A DNA stretch of 64,000 nt from CAMAVH01 sp964628235 (GTDB lineage Bacteria; Pseudomonadota; Alphaproteobacteria; SMXQ01). Under the pieces are notes generated by a model. That model did no database searches. It was not told the origin of the DNA and saw nothing but the letters and a program-made list of their open reading frames with translations. Both the position numbers and the translations under genes were made by a program. The stretch is taken from assembly GCA_964628235.1 (NCBI GenBank), contig CAZVLU010000011.1, positions 1 to 64,000 of the forward strand, given 5' to 3'. How positions within the stretch are numbered: position 1 is the stretch's first letter; every line of letters begins with the position of its first letter. Shown piece by piece: positions 34,319-43,129 of the stretch.

Positions 34319-35281
34319 ATGACTATCAGACAACTTCGTTACTTCCTGCGTATCGTCGAACTGAAAAGCTTCAGCAAGGCGGCCGCTTATCTTCATGTCG
34401 CCCAGCCTGCGCTCGGGCTGCAGATCCGCAAGCTCGAGGAGGAGTTGGGCGTCAAGCTGCTCAACCGCCACTCGCGCGGCGTGTCGGCAACCGAAGCCGG
34501 CCTGATCTTGCGCGACCATGCGCTGATCGTGCTGCGCCAGATCGAGCGCGCCAAGATGCACCTCATCGACTTCGCCGGCCCGCCACGCGGCAAGATCGCC
34601 GTCGGCGTGACGCCCACGGTCAATCTCGTGCTCGCCAGCGCGCTCGTGCAGAAATGCCGCGTCGAACTGCCCAACGTGTCGCTCAGCATCGTCGAAGGCA
34701 TGAGCGAGAACTTGATGGAATGGGTCGAGAACGACCGGCTCGACATGGCTTTCTCCTACAACCCGTCGGCGGTGCGCGGCCTGGTCTGCGAACCGATGCT
34801 GACGGAAGACCTTTGTCTCGTCGGCCCGCCCGGCGCGACCCTGCCTGCTGCCAAAGCGGCAGCGAAACGCGGCAAGAACAGCGGTCTCGAAAGCATCGCC
34901 TTTGCCGACATCGCAGAACTGCAAATGATTCTGCCCAGCCCGCCGCACGGCTTGCGCAGCATCGTCGATGAAGTCGCCAACCAACAAGAGATCGAACTCA
35001 AGATCACGTTAGAGATCGACTCGGTGCCGGCGACGAAAGAGTTGATCGAAAAGGACCTCGGCTACACCATCCTCGGCATGGGGGCTGTGAAGCGCGAAGT
35101 GGAAGACGGTCGCCTGACGGCGCGCACCATCACCTCGCCGAATCTCTCGCGCAACATGTTCCTCGCCTATTCGAGCAAGCGTCCGTCGTCGAAGGCGAGC
35201 AACGCCGTGCGCCAGATCATCCGCAGCGTCGTGCAGGACGGCATCGCCAGCGGCCAGTGGGCGTGGCGTCCAGTCGAATAG
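34319..35281 (+). CDS. LysR-family transcriptional regulator
   Basis: The 320-residue protein has an N-terminal DNA-binding winged helix (MTIRQLRYFLRIVELKSF, then HVAQPALGLQIRKLEEELGVKLLNRHSRG) and an effector-binding domain from about residue 90 (GKIAVGVTPTVN). It belongs to the Nac/CynR-like branch, judging by the LRYFL start. I choose the ATG at 34319 over 34304 because it gives the canonical N-terminus. It is divergent from TctC 6 and probably regulates it. A loosely conserved insertion (AAKRGKNSGLES near residue 185) is unusual. Confidence 0.92.
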   Translation: MTIRQLRYFLRIVELKSFSKAAAYLHVAQPALGLQIRKLEEELGVKLLNRHSRGVSATEAGLILRDHALIVLRQIERAKMHLIDFAGPPRGKIAVGVTPTVNLVLASALVQKCRVELPNVSLSIVEGMSENLMEWVENDRLDMAFSYNPSAVRGLVCEPMLTEDLCLVGPPGATLPAAKAAAKRGKNSGLESIAFADIAELQMILPSPPHGLRSIVDEVANQQEIELKITLEIDSVPATKELIEKDLGYTILGMGAVKREVEDGRLTARTITSPNLSRNMFLAYSSKRPSSKASNAVRQIIRSVVQDGIASGQWAWRPVE

Positions 35282-35550
35282 GTCAAGTTCACCAAAGCGT
35301 CGCCAAGTAATTGCGACCGATTCTCAAATTTCGACTTGCGGCAGCTACATAACGATATTGATTCGCAATCTCCATATATTGAAATCACTTAGATCGTAGT
35401 GTGATTTTATGTTTGTAGATGGCTGGGGACGGCTATATCTCTGATCCATCACCGGCGCCCAGCAGAAGGCGCTTTTATCGCGGGTTACCGCGCTGCCGCA
35501 CCCAACCGGCCCGCCGCCCCCGCCCCACGATCCAGATATTGGAGAATTTC

Positions 35551-36315
35551 ATGCCACGCGATCCGAAGGCCACTGGCGTCGTCAAAGAACTCGACAAGGT
35601 GGTCGAAGACTTCATGAACAACACGCGCTTCTTCCACGAGCCCTTCAACGAGGGCCGCGCGCAGATGTTCGTCTATCAGCATCGCCAGAACACCCGCTAT
35701 CGCAACTCCGTCCTGAAGCTGAAGGTCGCGACGAACTGCCCGGACTGGGAAACCCGTCTGCGCGTCATCGGCGCCGCCGCTGAAGAGATCATCGCCGACG
35801 ACGAGCACGGCGGCGGTCTGCCGCACTGGCAGATCCTCGAGAACCTCGGCCTCGCCGCCGGCATGTCGAAGGCCAAGATCCGCGCCGCGACTCCGCTGAA
35901 GTCGACCCAGCTCGCCTGGAACGCTTGGCACGGCCTGATGGACAACAAGCATTGGCTGCTCGGCCTGGTCGCCAACGTCGTCGCCGAACGCGCCAACATT
36001 TCCGGCTACGGCAAGGGCGGCGAGCTCAAGAAGCACGGCTGGTTCGGCCATGAGCGTCTGCGCTGGAAGAAGACCCTCGGCCTGCCGGACGACAAGCTGG
36101 GCTTCTTCAAGCTCCACGAGATCGCCGACGAGGTCCACTCCGACCTCGGCTGGAAGAACGTCGGCAAGTTCGCCAAGGAACTCCGCATGGAAGCCGAAGT
36201 GGTCGAGATCGGCCGCCAGAACCTGGCCGTTTGGGAGCACTACCTCAACGGAATCGGCGATGCCGGCGATATCCTGAACAAAGAACTGAAGCGCTCGGGC
36301 CGCAAGGCGGCCTAA
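35551..36315 (+). CDS. Haem-oxygenase-like diiron protein (TenA/PqqC-like fold)
   Basis: The 254-residue cytoplasmic, all-helical protein resembles the iron-containing redox enzyme/HDO superfamily. The start at 35551 (MPRDPKATG) follows a GGAGAA ribosome site. Candidate metal ligands lie in FFHEPFNEGRAQMFVYQHRQ (residues 28-46), in EEIIADDEHGG with HWQILENLG (78-100), and in the C-terminal VHSDLGWKNVGKFAKELRMEAE segment. Members oxidise or cleave small acids and amino acids with O2. The bicupin genes downstream suggest a joint pathway, but a strong hairpin separates them. The substrate is unknown. Confidence 0.65.
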   Translation: MPRDPKATGVVKELDKVVEDFMNNTRFFHEPFNEGRAQMFVYQHRQNTRYRNSVLKLKVATNCPDWETRLRVIGAAAEEIIADDEHGGGLPHWQILENLGLAAGMSKAKIRAATPLKSTQLAWNAWHGLMDNKHWLLGLVANVVAERANISGYGKGGELKKHGWFGHERLRWKKTLGLPDDKLGFFKLHEIADEVHSDLGWKNVGKFAKELRMEAEVVEIGRQNLAVWEHYLNGIGDAGDILNKELKRSGRKAA

Positions 36316-36390
36316 AAAGCGAGGCACAGCCATAACTTATGGGCAGCGTGAGCCCAAAAAAGACGGCTGTTTTGAATACTTTTGTATAGA

Positions 36391-36434
36391 ACCGCGTGTG
36401 CTAAATTGGTTATAGCACACGCGGTTTTTTCTTT
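36391..36434 (+). terminator. Strong terminator or attenuator just upstream of bicupin 1
   Basis: ACCGCGTGTGCTA (36391-36403) and TAGCACACGCGGT (36413-36425) form a perfect 13-bp stem with a 9-base loop, followed by six T's. The GGAGG ribosome site of the next gene starts only a few bases after the T tract, so it may work as an attenuator and not only as the end of the preceding transcript. Confidence 0.85.
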
Positions 36435-36449
36435 TGGAGGCACGCAATC

Positions 36450-37571
36450 ATGAGTCTGACAGCTAACGCCGAACAGAAACTCCTTCTCGACCCTTATGGG
36501 GACTGGGCGGACGGCGAAGGCGTGCCGATCGTCACCGGCCTCAGCATCGACATCTTCGACGTCGTCACCAAACCCTGGGCCCGCTTCGGCATGGACGGCG
36601 CCATCATTCATCTCGATGGCCGCGGCGACTTCACCAACATGTTCGTGCTCGACGTGCCGCCGGGCGGCAAATCGGCGCCGCAGAAGCACATGTATGAAGC
36701 CGTCGTCTATGTCATGGACGGCCACGGCTCGACCGTTGTCGAGACGTCGGACGGCCGCAAGCACACCTTCGAGTGGCAGCCCAAGAGCCTGTTCGCCCTG
36801 CCGCTGAACGCGAAGTACCAGCACTTCAACGGCTCGGGCAAGGAACGCGCCCGTCTGTCGGTGGTGACCAATCTGCCGATCATGATGAACCTGTTCCACA
36901 ACAACGACTTCATCTTCGCCAACGATTTCCAGTTCACTGACCGCGAGAGCGGCGACAACTACTTCGCCGGCGAAGGCGAATTCATCCCAGTGCGTCCGGG
37001 CCGCAACATGTGGGAGACGAACTTCGTCCCCGATCTCTCGGGCTTCGAGCTGAAGACCTGGGACGCGCGCGGCGCCGGTTCGTCGAACATGAAGTTCATC
37101 CTGGCCGACGGCACCATGCACGCGCACTCGTCGGAAATGCCGGTCGGCACGTACAAGAAGGGCCATCGCCATGGTCCGGACTTCTACGTCTATACCGTGC
37201 ACGGCACCGGCTACTCGCTCTGCTGGATGCCGGAGGACAAGGACTTCAAGCGCATCGACTGGAAGCACGGTATCGTCTTCGTGCCGACGGAAGGTCTCTT
37301 CCATCAGCACTTCAACACCAACCCGACTCCGGCACGCTATCTCGCGATCGCGCTTGGCTCAATGCGCTATCCCTTCACCGCGAGCAAGCGCAACCTGTTT
37401 GCCGGCGGCGTCGACACCAGCGTCGAAAAGGGCGGCAATCAGATCGAGTTCGAACACCAGGACAAGCGCATCCACGGGATTTATCTCGCGGAACTCAAGA
37501 AGAACGGCGTGAAGTCGAACATGGCCAGCCAGATCGATGAATCGCAGTACGGCGATTTGCTGGTGAAGTAA
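36450..37571 (+). CDS. Bicupin protein 1
   Basis: The 373-residue cytoplasmic protein contains two cupin barrels. The N-terminal one has QKHMYEAVVYVMDGHGSTVVE (about 78-98) and YQHFNGSG (about 128-135). The C-terminal one has KKGHRHGPDFYVYTVHGTGY (about 238-257) and LFHQHFNTNP (about 285-294). The C-terminal barrel retains the full HxH...H metal set, while the N-terminal one is degenerate. Size and layout resemble gentisate-type ring-cleaving dioxygenases, but overall motifs differ, so an oxygenase function is only possible. TTTTGGAGG precedes the ATG. A paralogue follows 207 bp downstream after a terminator. Confidence 0.82.
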   Translation: MSLTANAEQKLLLDPYGDWADGEGVPIVTGLSIDIFDVVTKPWARFGMDGAIIHLDGRGDFTNMFVLDVPPGGKSAPQKHMYEAVVYVMDGHGSTVVETSDGRKHTFEWQPKSLFALPLNAKYQHFNGSGKERARLSVVTNLPIMMNLFHNNDFIFANDFQFTDRESGDNYFAGEGEFIPVRPGRNMWETNFVPDLSGFELKTWDARGAGSSNMKFILADGTMHAHSSEMPVGTYKKGHRHGPDFYVYTVHGTGYSLCWMPEDKDFKRIDWKHGIVFVPTEGLFHQHFNTNPTPARYLAIALGSMRYPFTASKRNLFAGGVDTSVEKGGNQIEFEHQDKRIHGIYLAELKKNGVKSNMASQIDESQYGDLLVK

Positions 37572-37595
37572 TACGCCGCTTCGCCTGATCTCTAT

Positions 37596-37632
37596 AAACG
37601 GCCGGACTGAAAAGTCCGGCCGTTTTGCTTTT
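37596..37632 (+). terminator. Rho-independent terminator after bicupin 1
   Basis: AAACGGCCGGACT pairs with AGTCCGGCCGTTT around GAAA (37596-37625), followed by T-rich sequence. Confidence 0.9.
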
Positions 37633-37778
37633 AACGGTCGGAAAAGACTGCCAGAATAACGATAATGACGATAAGGCAGGGCCGCCAAGGCTCGCCGCAC
37701 AGGGATGAACCGCGGAGACGGTGACGCTCGAAGAGCGCCCTTCCCTACATTGCTATGCACAAGTTTGGGAGGACGACG

Positions 37779-38909
37779 ATGCCGGACGACTTGCAACTCA
37801 TGCCGAGCGACCCGGACAAGAAATTCCTGCTCGATCCCTACCTCGATTGGACTAAGGCGGAGGGCCTGCCGGTCTATGAGGATTTCGGACTCGACGCCTT
37901 CGAATGCTCGACGAGGTCTTGGGCGCGCTTCGACGCCAAGGGCGCCTTCCTGCATGTGGCGGGGCGCGGCGACTTCGTCTCCTGTTTTGCCCTCGAATTG
38001 GACCCCGGCCGCAAAACTGCGCCGATCAAGCATCTGTTCGAGGCCGTCTATTACGTCATCGACGGCCACGGCTCGACCACGGTGTGGACGCCGGAGGGAC
38101 GCAAGCACAGCTTCGAGTGGGCGCCGAAAAGCATGTTCGCCATCCCGCTCAACTGCCGCTACCAGCATTTCAACGGCTCCGGTCGCGAGCGCGCGCTGCT
38201 CACCTGCACGCACGATCTGCCGCTGGTGATGAACCTGCTGCACAATCACGACTTCGTCTTCGATAACCCGTTCGTTTTCGCCGACCGCGTCGGCGATCCG
38301 AAATATTTCGACGGCGAAGGCGATTTCATCGAGGTGCGGCCGGGTCGGCATATGTGGGAGACGAACTTCGTTCCCGATCTCACCGCCCTCGAATTGAAAA
38401 CCTGGGACGCCCGCGGCAAGGGCTCGGCCAACATCTGCTTCATCCTGGCCGACGGCACCATGCACGCCCACATCTCGCAAATCCCGACGGCGCGCTACAA
38501 GAAGGGCCACCGCCACATGAACGGCGTGCATATCTTCGCCGTCAACGGCTCGGGCTATACGCTGGTGTGGTACGAGGGCGACAAGGACTTCAAGCAGATT
38601 CCCTGGCGTCACGGCATCATCTACGCGCCGGCCTTCTGGATGTTCCACCAGCATTTCAACACGGCGCCGGAGCCGGCCCGCTACATGGCCATCGCCATCG
38701 GCAGCCGGCGCTATCCCTTCACCGAAATGCGCCGCAAAGGCGTCGAGGGCGCGGTCGACACCAGCATCGCCAAGGGCGGACGCCAGGTCGAATACGAGGA
38801 CCAGGATCCGCGCATCCATCCGATCTGGCTCGCCGAAATCGCCAAGACCGGGGTGACCTCCCAGATGGGCGATATCTTCGACGAAAACGGTCGCGTCTTC
38901 CGGCCCTGA
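37779..38909 (+). CDS. Bicupin protein 2
   Basis: The 376-residue protein is a paralogue of bicupin 1: they share LLDPYxDW, GRGDF, the EAVYYVIDGHGSTT motif, YQHFNGSG, the GRHMWETNFVPDL stretch, KKGHRHMNGVHIF and FHQHFNTAPEPARY. The ATG at 37779 is preceded by GGGAGGA. The HxH pair and final histidine of the C-terminal barrel are intact. As the two bicupins have separate terminators they can be regulated independently. A short terminator-like hairpin follows before the EutA-like gene. Confidence 0.82.
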   Translation: MPDDLQLMPSDPDKKFLLDPYLDWTKAEGLPVYEDFGLDAFECSTRSWARFDAKGAFLHVAGRGDFVSCFALELDPGRKTAPIKHLFEAVYYVIDGHGSTTVWTPEGRKHSFEWAPKSMFAIPLNCRYQHFNGSGRERALLTCTHDLPLVMNLLHNHDFVFDNPFVFADRVGDPKYFDGEGDFIEVRPGRHMWETNFVPDLTALELKTWDARGKGSANICFILADGTMHAHISQIPTARYKKGHRHMNGVHIFAVNGSGYTLVWYEGDKDFKQIPWRHGIIYAPAFWMFHQHFNTAPEPARYMAIAIGSRRYPFTEMRRKGVEGAVDTSIAKGGRQVEYEDQDPRIHPIWLAEIAKTGVTSQMGDIFDENGRVFRP

Positions 38910-38925
38910 GAAGCGTTGTTTCGCA

Positions 38926-38948
38926 GAGGCCGACAAGGGCCTTTTTTG
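38926..38948 (+). terminator. Short terminator after bicupin 2
   Basis: AGGCC (38927-38931) and GGCCT (38938-38942) form a short stem followed by TTTTTT. It is weak by stem length. Confidence 0.6.
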
Positions 38949-39097
38949 TCCCCGAAACCGTTGCCAATCATGGCTTTCCAGGCGTTGCGGGGCCTCGGAC
39001 GATCCTCTATGGTCCGGCCACCGCCTCCGGAGCCGATTTGGCGCTCGGGCCGACCAATTTCCGCCCAAGTTATTCCGCTAAGCGAAATAGGTAATTC

Positions 39098-40660
39098 ATG
39101 AAGAACGTCGATGAAGAAGAGCTGATCATGCACGAGCTTGAGTTCGATCACGGCCACATGACCCCCGAGCAGCAGCAGGCGATCGCCGACGTGATCTGGG
39201 CGGCCGACAACGTGGAGCTGAAAACGGTCGGCGTCGACATCGGCTCGTCGACTTCGCATCTGATGTTCTCGCGCGTCCATCTGCAGCGCCTGACAACGGC
39301 GCTCTCCAGCCGCTTCGTCGTGGTGGGCCGCGAGGTGCTGTGGCGTTCACCGATTCTGCTCACGCCTTACAAGCTCGACGACAACACCATCGACGTCGCC
39401 AAGCTCTCCGCCTTCATCGACGGCGCCTACAAGGAAGCCGGCCTCGCGCGCGACGACATCGACTCGGGCGCGGTGATCCTCACCGGCGAAGCGCTCAAGC
39501 GCAACAACGCCGAAGCGATCACCCATCTGTTCGCCGGCGAGACCGGCAAGTTCGTCACCGCCTCGGCCGGCCACCATCTCGAATGCGCCATGGCGGCCAA
39601 CGGCTCAGGGGCCGTCGCGCTGTCGCGCCGCGAGAAGGCTTGCATCCTCAATATCGACATCGGCGGCGGCACCACCAAGCTCGGCCTCGTCGAAAAGGGT
39701 CAACTGCTGCAGACCACCGCCTTCGAAGTCGGCGGCCGTCTCATCGCCTTCGACGCCGAAGGCCGCATGGTCCGCATCGAAGGCCCGGCGATCAAGCACG
39801 CTGCGCAAGCCGGCATCACCCTGAAGAAGGGCGAGAAGCTCAGCGACGCCGAGAAAACCAAAATTTGCGACGTGATGGCCGACGTCCTCGTCACCCATGT
39901 GATGCAGCAGGACGCCAATGGCCACGCCAAGGACATGCTGGTGACCGATCCGCTGCCGAAGGAGCCGACCCCGGCTGGCGTCACCTTCTCGGGCGGCGTG
40001 TCGGAATTCATCTACGGCCGCGAAACCAACGACTACGGCGATCTCGGCAAGTTCCTCGCCGACGCCATCGTCAGCCGTCTCAAATCCAAAAAGATTCCCT
40101 ACAAGATCTATGATCCGGGCGCCGGCATCCGCGCCACCGTGATCGGCGCGTCGCAGTTCTCCGTGCAGGTTTCCGGCAACACCATCTCGATCACCAATCA
40201 CGAAGCCCTGCCGTTGCGCAACGTGCCGGTGCTGTCGCCGAAGGTGTCGCTGGCGACCGACGAGATTTCCGCCAAGGACGTCACCGACGCCATCCTGCAA
40301 GCCTTCAAGCGCTTCGACTTCAAGGAAGGCGAGATCGCCATCGCGCTGTCGCTGCGCTGGGAAGGCGACCCGCTGCACGCCCGCATCAAGGCCGTGGCCG
40401 ACGGCATCTGCGCCGCCCTGCCGAAATCGGCGGCCGGCGCGCAGCCCCTGGTGCTGATGCTCGACGGCGACGTCGGCAAGACCCTCGGCGTCGTGCTCAA
40501 GCGCGAATGCGACGTGAAGGCCGACATCGTCTCGGTCGACGGCGTCTCGCTCAAGGAATTCGACTATGTCGATATCGGCGAGATGATCCGCCCGACCAAC
40601 GTCGTGCCGCTGGTCATCAAGTCGCTGCTGTTCTCCAGCCCCGGCGTTCTGAAGAAGTAA
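39098..40660 (+). CDS. EutA-like ASKHA ATPase, without ethanolamine ammonia-lyase
   Basis: The 520-residue cytoplasmic protein matches EutA, the ATP-dependent reactivase of coenzyme-B12-dependent ethanolamine ammonia-lyase. Motifs are VGVDIGSSTSHLMFSR (about 44-59, phosphate 1), NIDIGGGTTKLG (about 186-197, phosphate 2) and a C-terminal LMLDGDVGKTLG. EutB, EutC or any other eut gene is absent from the window. It is followed after 16 bp by an MFS carrier and then a DHPD-like gene, apparently an operon. It may reactivate another enzyme or carry a different role. An in-frame ATG at 39128 is an alternative start. Confidence 0.82.
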   Translation: MKNVDEEELIMHELEFDHGHMTPEQQQAIADVIWAADNVELKTVGVDIGSSTSHLMFSRVHLQRLTTALSSRFVVVGREVLWRSPILLTPYKLDDNTIDVAKLSAFIDGAYKEAGLARDDIDSGAVILTGEALKRNNAEAITHLFAGETGKFVTASAGHHLECAMAANGSGAVALSRREKACILNIDIGGGTTKLGLVEKGQLLQTTAFEVGGRLIAFDAEGRMVRIEGPAIKHAAQAGITLKKGEKLSDAEKTKICDVMADVLVTHVMQQDANGHAKDMLVTDPLPKEPTPAGVTFSGGVSEFIYGRETNDYGDLGKFLADAIVSRLKSKKIPYKIYDPGAGIRATVIGASQFSVQVSGNTISITNHEALPLRNVPVLSPKVSLATDEISAKDVTDAILQAFKRFDFKEGEIAIALSLRWEGDPLHARIKAVADGICAALPKSAAGAQPLVLMLDGDVGKTLGVVLKRECDVKADIVSVDGVSLKEFDYVDIGEMIRPTNVVPLVIKSLLFSSPGVLKK

Positions 40661-40676
40661 CGAGGCGGAGAAACAG

Positions 40677-41903
40677 ATGGACGCCTCGGCGACGATCGGC
40701 AACGCGCGGCAGGATGCGAAGATTCTCGGCCTGATCTCGACAGGCCACTTCATGAGCCATTTCTACGTGCTTGCCCTGCCGCCGCTGTTCGCCTTCCTCG
40801 TCGTCGACTTCGGCATCGGCTACACCGAGCTCGGCTTGGTGATGACGGCGATCTTCGGCGCCTCGGCCGTCGCCCAAGTGCCGATGGGCTTCATCGTCGA
40901 TCGCTTCGGCTCGCGCAAGGTGCTGACCGCCGGCCTGATCATCATGTCGGCGGCGATCGGCCTCGTCGGCTTCGCCCAGACTTTCTGGCACCTCATTCCC
41001 CTCGCCATTTTCATCGCGATCGGCAACAGCGTGTTCCATCCCTGCGACTACGCGATCCTCAACAGTTCGATCAGCGGCAACCGGATGGGCCGCGCTTTCT
41101 CGATCCACACCTTCGCCGGCCACCTCGGCTCGGCCGTCGCGCCCGCCACCATGATCCTTCTCGCCGCGACCTTCGGCTGGCGCGCCGCCTTGGCGCTCGT
41201 CGGCCTGTTCGGCATCCTCGTCGTGTTCGCGCTGGCGACGCAGTGGAACAGCCTGCAGGATGACGCGATCCAAAAGAAGAACGACAAGAAGACCGAGCCA
41301 GATCCCGGCGTGAAGGATGGTTGGGCCCTGCTCTTCTCCGCGCCGATGCTGCTGTTCATGCTGTTCTTCGCCATGCTCTCGATGATGAGCGCGGCCATGC
41401 AGTCGTTCTTCGTCTCCGCGCTCGGCAGCCTGCACGCGACGCCGATCGCCGCCGCCAGCCTGGCGCTCACCGTCTATCTGTTCTGCAGCGCCGGCGGCAT
41501 TTTGATCGGCGGCGAGATTTCCGACCGCACCAAGCGCCACGACATCGTCGCCGGGGTCGTCTTCGTGCTCAGCGCGCTCATCACCTTGGCGGTCGCTTGG
41601 ACCGATCTCGGCCTCGCGCTGCTGGTCGCCCTCATGGCGATCATGGGTCTCGGCCAGGGCATCATTCGCCCGGCCCGCGACATGATGCTGCGCGCCGCCT
41701 CGCCCAAGGGCTCGACCGGCAAGGTTTTCGGCTTCGTCTCGGCCGGCATCGTCGGCGGCGCGGCATTGGCCCCCATTCCGTTCGGCTACCTGCTGGACAT
41801 CGGCAAGCCCGAATGGGTGTTCTATCTGCTGTCGATCTTCATGATCGTCGCCCTTGTCACCGTCATCATCCCGAAAAACATGCGGGGCGCACCGGTGAAA
41901 TAG
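40677..41903 (+). CDS. MFS transporter 1
   Basis: The 408-residue inner-membrane carrier has 12 predicted helices. The family loop motif VDRFGSRKV follows helix 2, and NRMGRAFSIHTFAGHLG marks helix 5. The central cytoplasmic loop is charged (KKNDKKTEPDPG). It starts 16 bp after the EutA-like gene and is followed by the DHPD-like gene after 65 bp, suggesting it imports the substrate of that pathway. It is clearly paralogous to MFS transporter 2 at 43.1 kb: both open with RQDxKIxGL, xxTGHFxSHFY and LPPLF. Confidence 0.9.
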   Translation: MDASATIGNARQDAKILGLISTGHFMSHFYVLALPPLFAFLVVDFGIGYTELGLVMTAIFGASAVAQVPMGFIVDRFGSRKVLTAGLIIMSAAIGLVGFAQTFWHLIPLAIFIAIGNSVFHPCDYAILNSSISGNRMGRAFSIHTFAGHLGSAVAPATMILLAATFGWRAALALVGLFGILVVFALATQWNSLQDDAIQKKNDKKTEPDPGVKDGWALLFSAPMLLFMLFFAMLSMMSAAMQSFFVSALGSLHATPIAAASLALTVYLFCSAGGILIGGEISDRTKRHDIVAGVVFVLSALITLAVAWTDLGLALLVALMAIMGLGQGIIRPARDMMLRAASPKGSTGKVFGFVSAGIVGGAALAPIPFGYLLDIGKPEWVFYLLSIFMIVALVTVIIPKNMRGAPVK

Positions 41904-41968
41904 CCTGCCGCGCGCCGCGAGCGAGAGGCGCGCGTTCCCATTCAATCTTCAGTCACTGGGGAATATCC

Positions 41969-42958
41969 ATGTCGAAGCTGCAACTCACCATCGCGACCAG
42001 CGAATACGACCACATCACCGACCTGATGACCGGCCGCGTTCCGGTCGAGGGCATCGACATCAACTATCTCAATTTCGAGGTCGAAGAGATCTTCTACCGC
42101 TTCGTGCTGAACCGCGAATGGGAAGTCTCCGAGATGTCCTTCGCCAAGTTCGTCGCCCAGGTTTCGGGCGACAACCCGGACATTGTCGGCATCCCGGTGT
42201 TCCCGTCGCGCGTCTTCCGCCTGTCCAACATCTATGTCCGCAAGGACAGCCCGATCAAGGAACTGAAGGATCTGCGCGGCAAGAAGATGGGCACCCCCGA
42301 ATGGGCCCAGACCGCTTCCGTTTACACCCGCGGCGTGCTGGTCGACGACGCCGGCCTCAAGCTCAACGAGATCGACTGGTACCAGGCCGGCGTCAACCAG
42401 CCGGGCCGCATCGAAAAGGTGAAGCTCAATCTGCCGGCCGGCGTGAAGGTCACGCCGCGCCCCGACAAGTCGCTCGGCACGCTGCTGATCGACGGCGACG
42501 TCGACGCCATCATGAGCGCCCATCCGCCGCACCAGTTCGAGGAAGGCCACCCGGGCATCGTCCGCCTGTTCGGCGACTACCAGAGCGTCGAAGAGGCCTA
42601 CTACAAGCGCACCAAGATTTTCCCGATCATGCATGTCATCGCCATCCGCAAGGACGTGCTCGACAAGAACCCGTGGGTCGCCGTCAATCTGTTCAACGCC
42701 TTCGAGAAGGCCAAGGACCGTTCGGTCGCCCGCGCCCTCGAAATGACCGCCTCGCGCTTCCCGATTCCCTGGGGCTTCGACTATGCCGAGAAGAAGAAGC
42801 AGATGTTCGGCAAGGACATGTTCCCCTACGGCATCGAGGACAACCGCACCACGCTGGAAGCCTTCCTCAAGTGGACCTTCGAGCAGGGCATCGCCCAGCG
42901 CCACTTGAAGCCGGAAGAGCTGTTCGCCAAGACCATCCAAGGCAAGTTCAAGATCTGA
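41969..42958 (+). CDS. 4,5-dihydroxyphthalate decarboxylase-like protein 1
   Basis: The 329-residue protein has the periplasmic-binding-like fold of the 4,5-dihydroxyphthalate decarboxylase (Pht5/OphC) family but no signal peptide, so it acts in the cytoplasm. Visible segments are EVSEMSFAKFVAQ, VFPSRVFRLSNIYVR, DLRGKKMGTPEWAQTA, and FPIMHVIAIRKDVL, which recur in the other two copies. Members decarboxylate dihydroxyphthalate to protocatechuate; closely related proteins are often labelled ABC substrate-binding proteins. The true substrate here is open. GGGG upstream of the ATG serves as ribosome site. Confidence 0.8.
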   Translation: MSKLQLTIATSEYDHITDLMTGRVPVEGIDINYLNFEVEEIFYRFVLNREWEVSEMSFAKFVAQVSGDNPDIVGIPVFPSRVFRLSNIYVRKDSPIKELKDLRGKKMGTPEWAQTASVYTRGVLVDDAGLKLNEIDWYQAGVNQPGRIEKVKLNLPAGVKVTPRPDKSLGTLLIDGDVDAIMSAHPPHQFEEGHPGIVRLFGDYQSVEEAYYKRTKIFPIMHVIAIRKDVLDKNPWVAVNLFNAFEKAKDRSVARALEMTASRFPIPWGFDYAEKKKQMFGKDMFPYGIEDNRTTLEAFLKWTFEQGIAQRHLKPEELFAKTIQGKFKI

Positions 42959-43129
42959 TCTGCCCGCCGATGACGAACCAAGGCCGGCCCCGCAAGGGAC
43001 CGGCCTTTCTCTTGGGCGCAGATTGATGCCGATTTGCGACGCTTTTGCCGATATGCGGCCCTGTCGCAGGCGCGTATAAAAGACCCAGGGATAAGGCCGC
43101 AGAGGCCACAGGCGGATGAGGATGGGACG

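Noticed and set aside
39098..40660. Start of an ethanolamine utilisation (microcompartment) operon
   Set aside because: No other eut gene and no shell-protein gene is encoded in the window.
41969..42958. Periplasmic ABC transporter substrate-binding protein
   Set aside because: There is no signal peptide in this or the two paralogues and no ABC permease or ATPase gene nearby; the family of 4,5-dihydroxyphthalate decarboxylases has the same fold.
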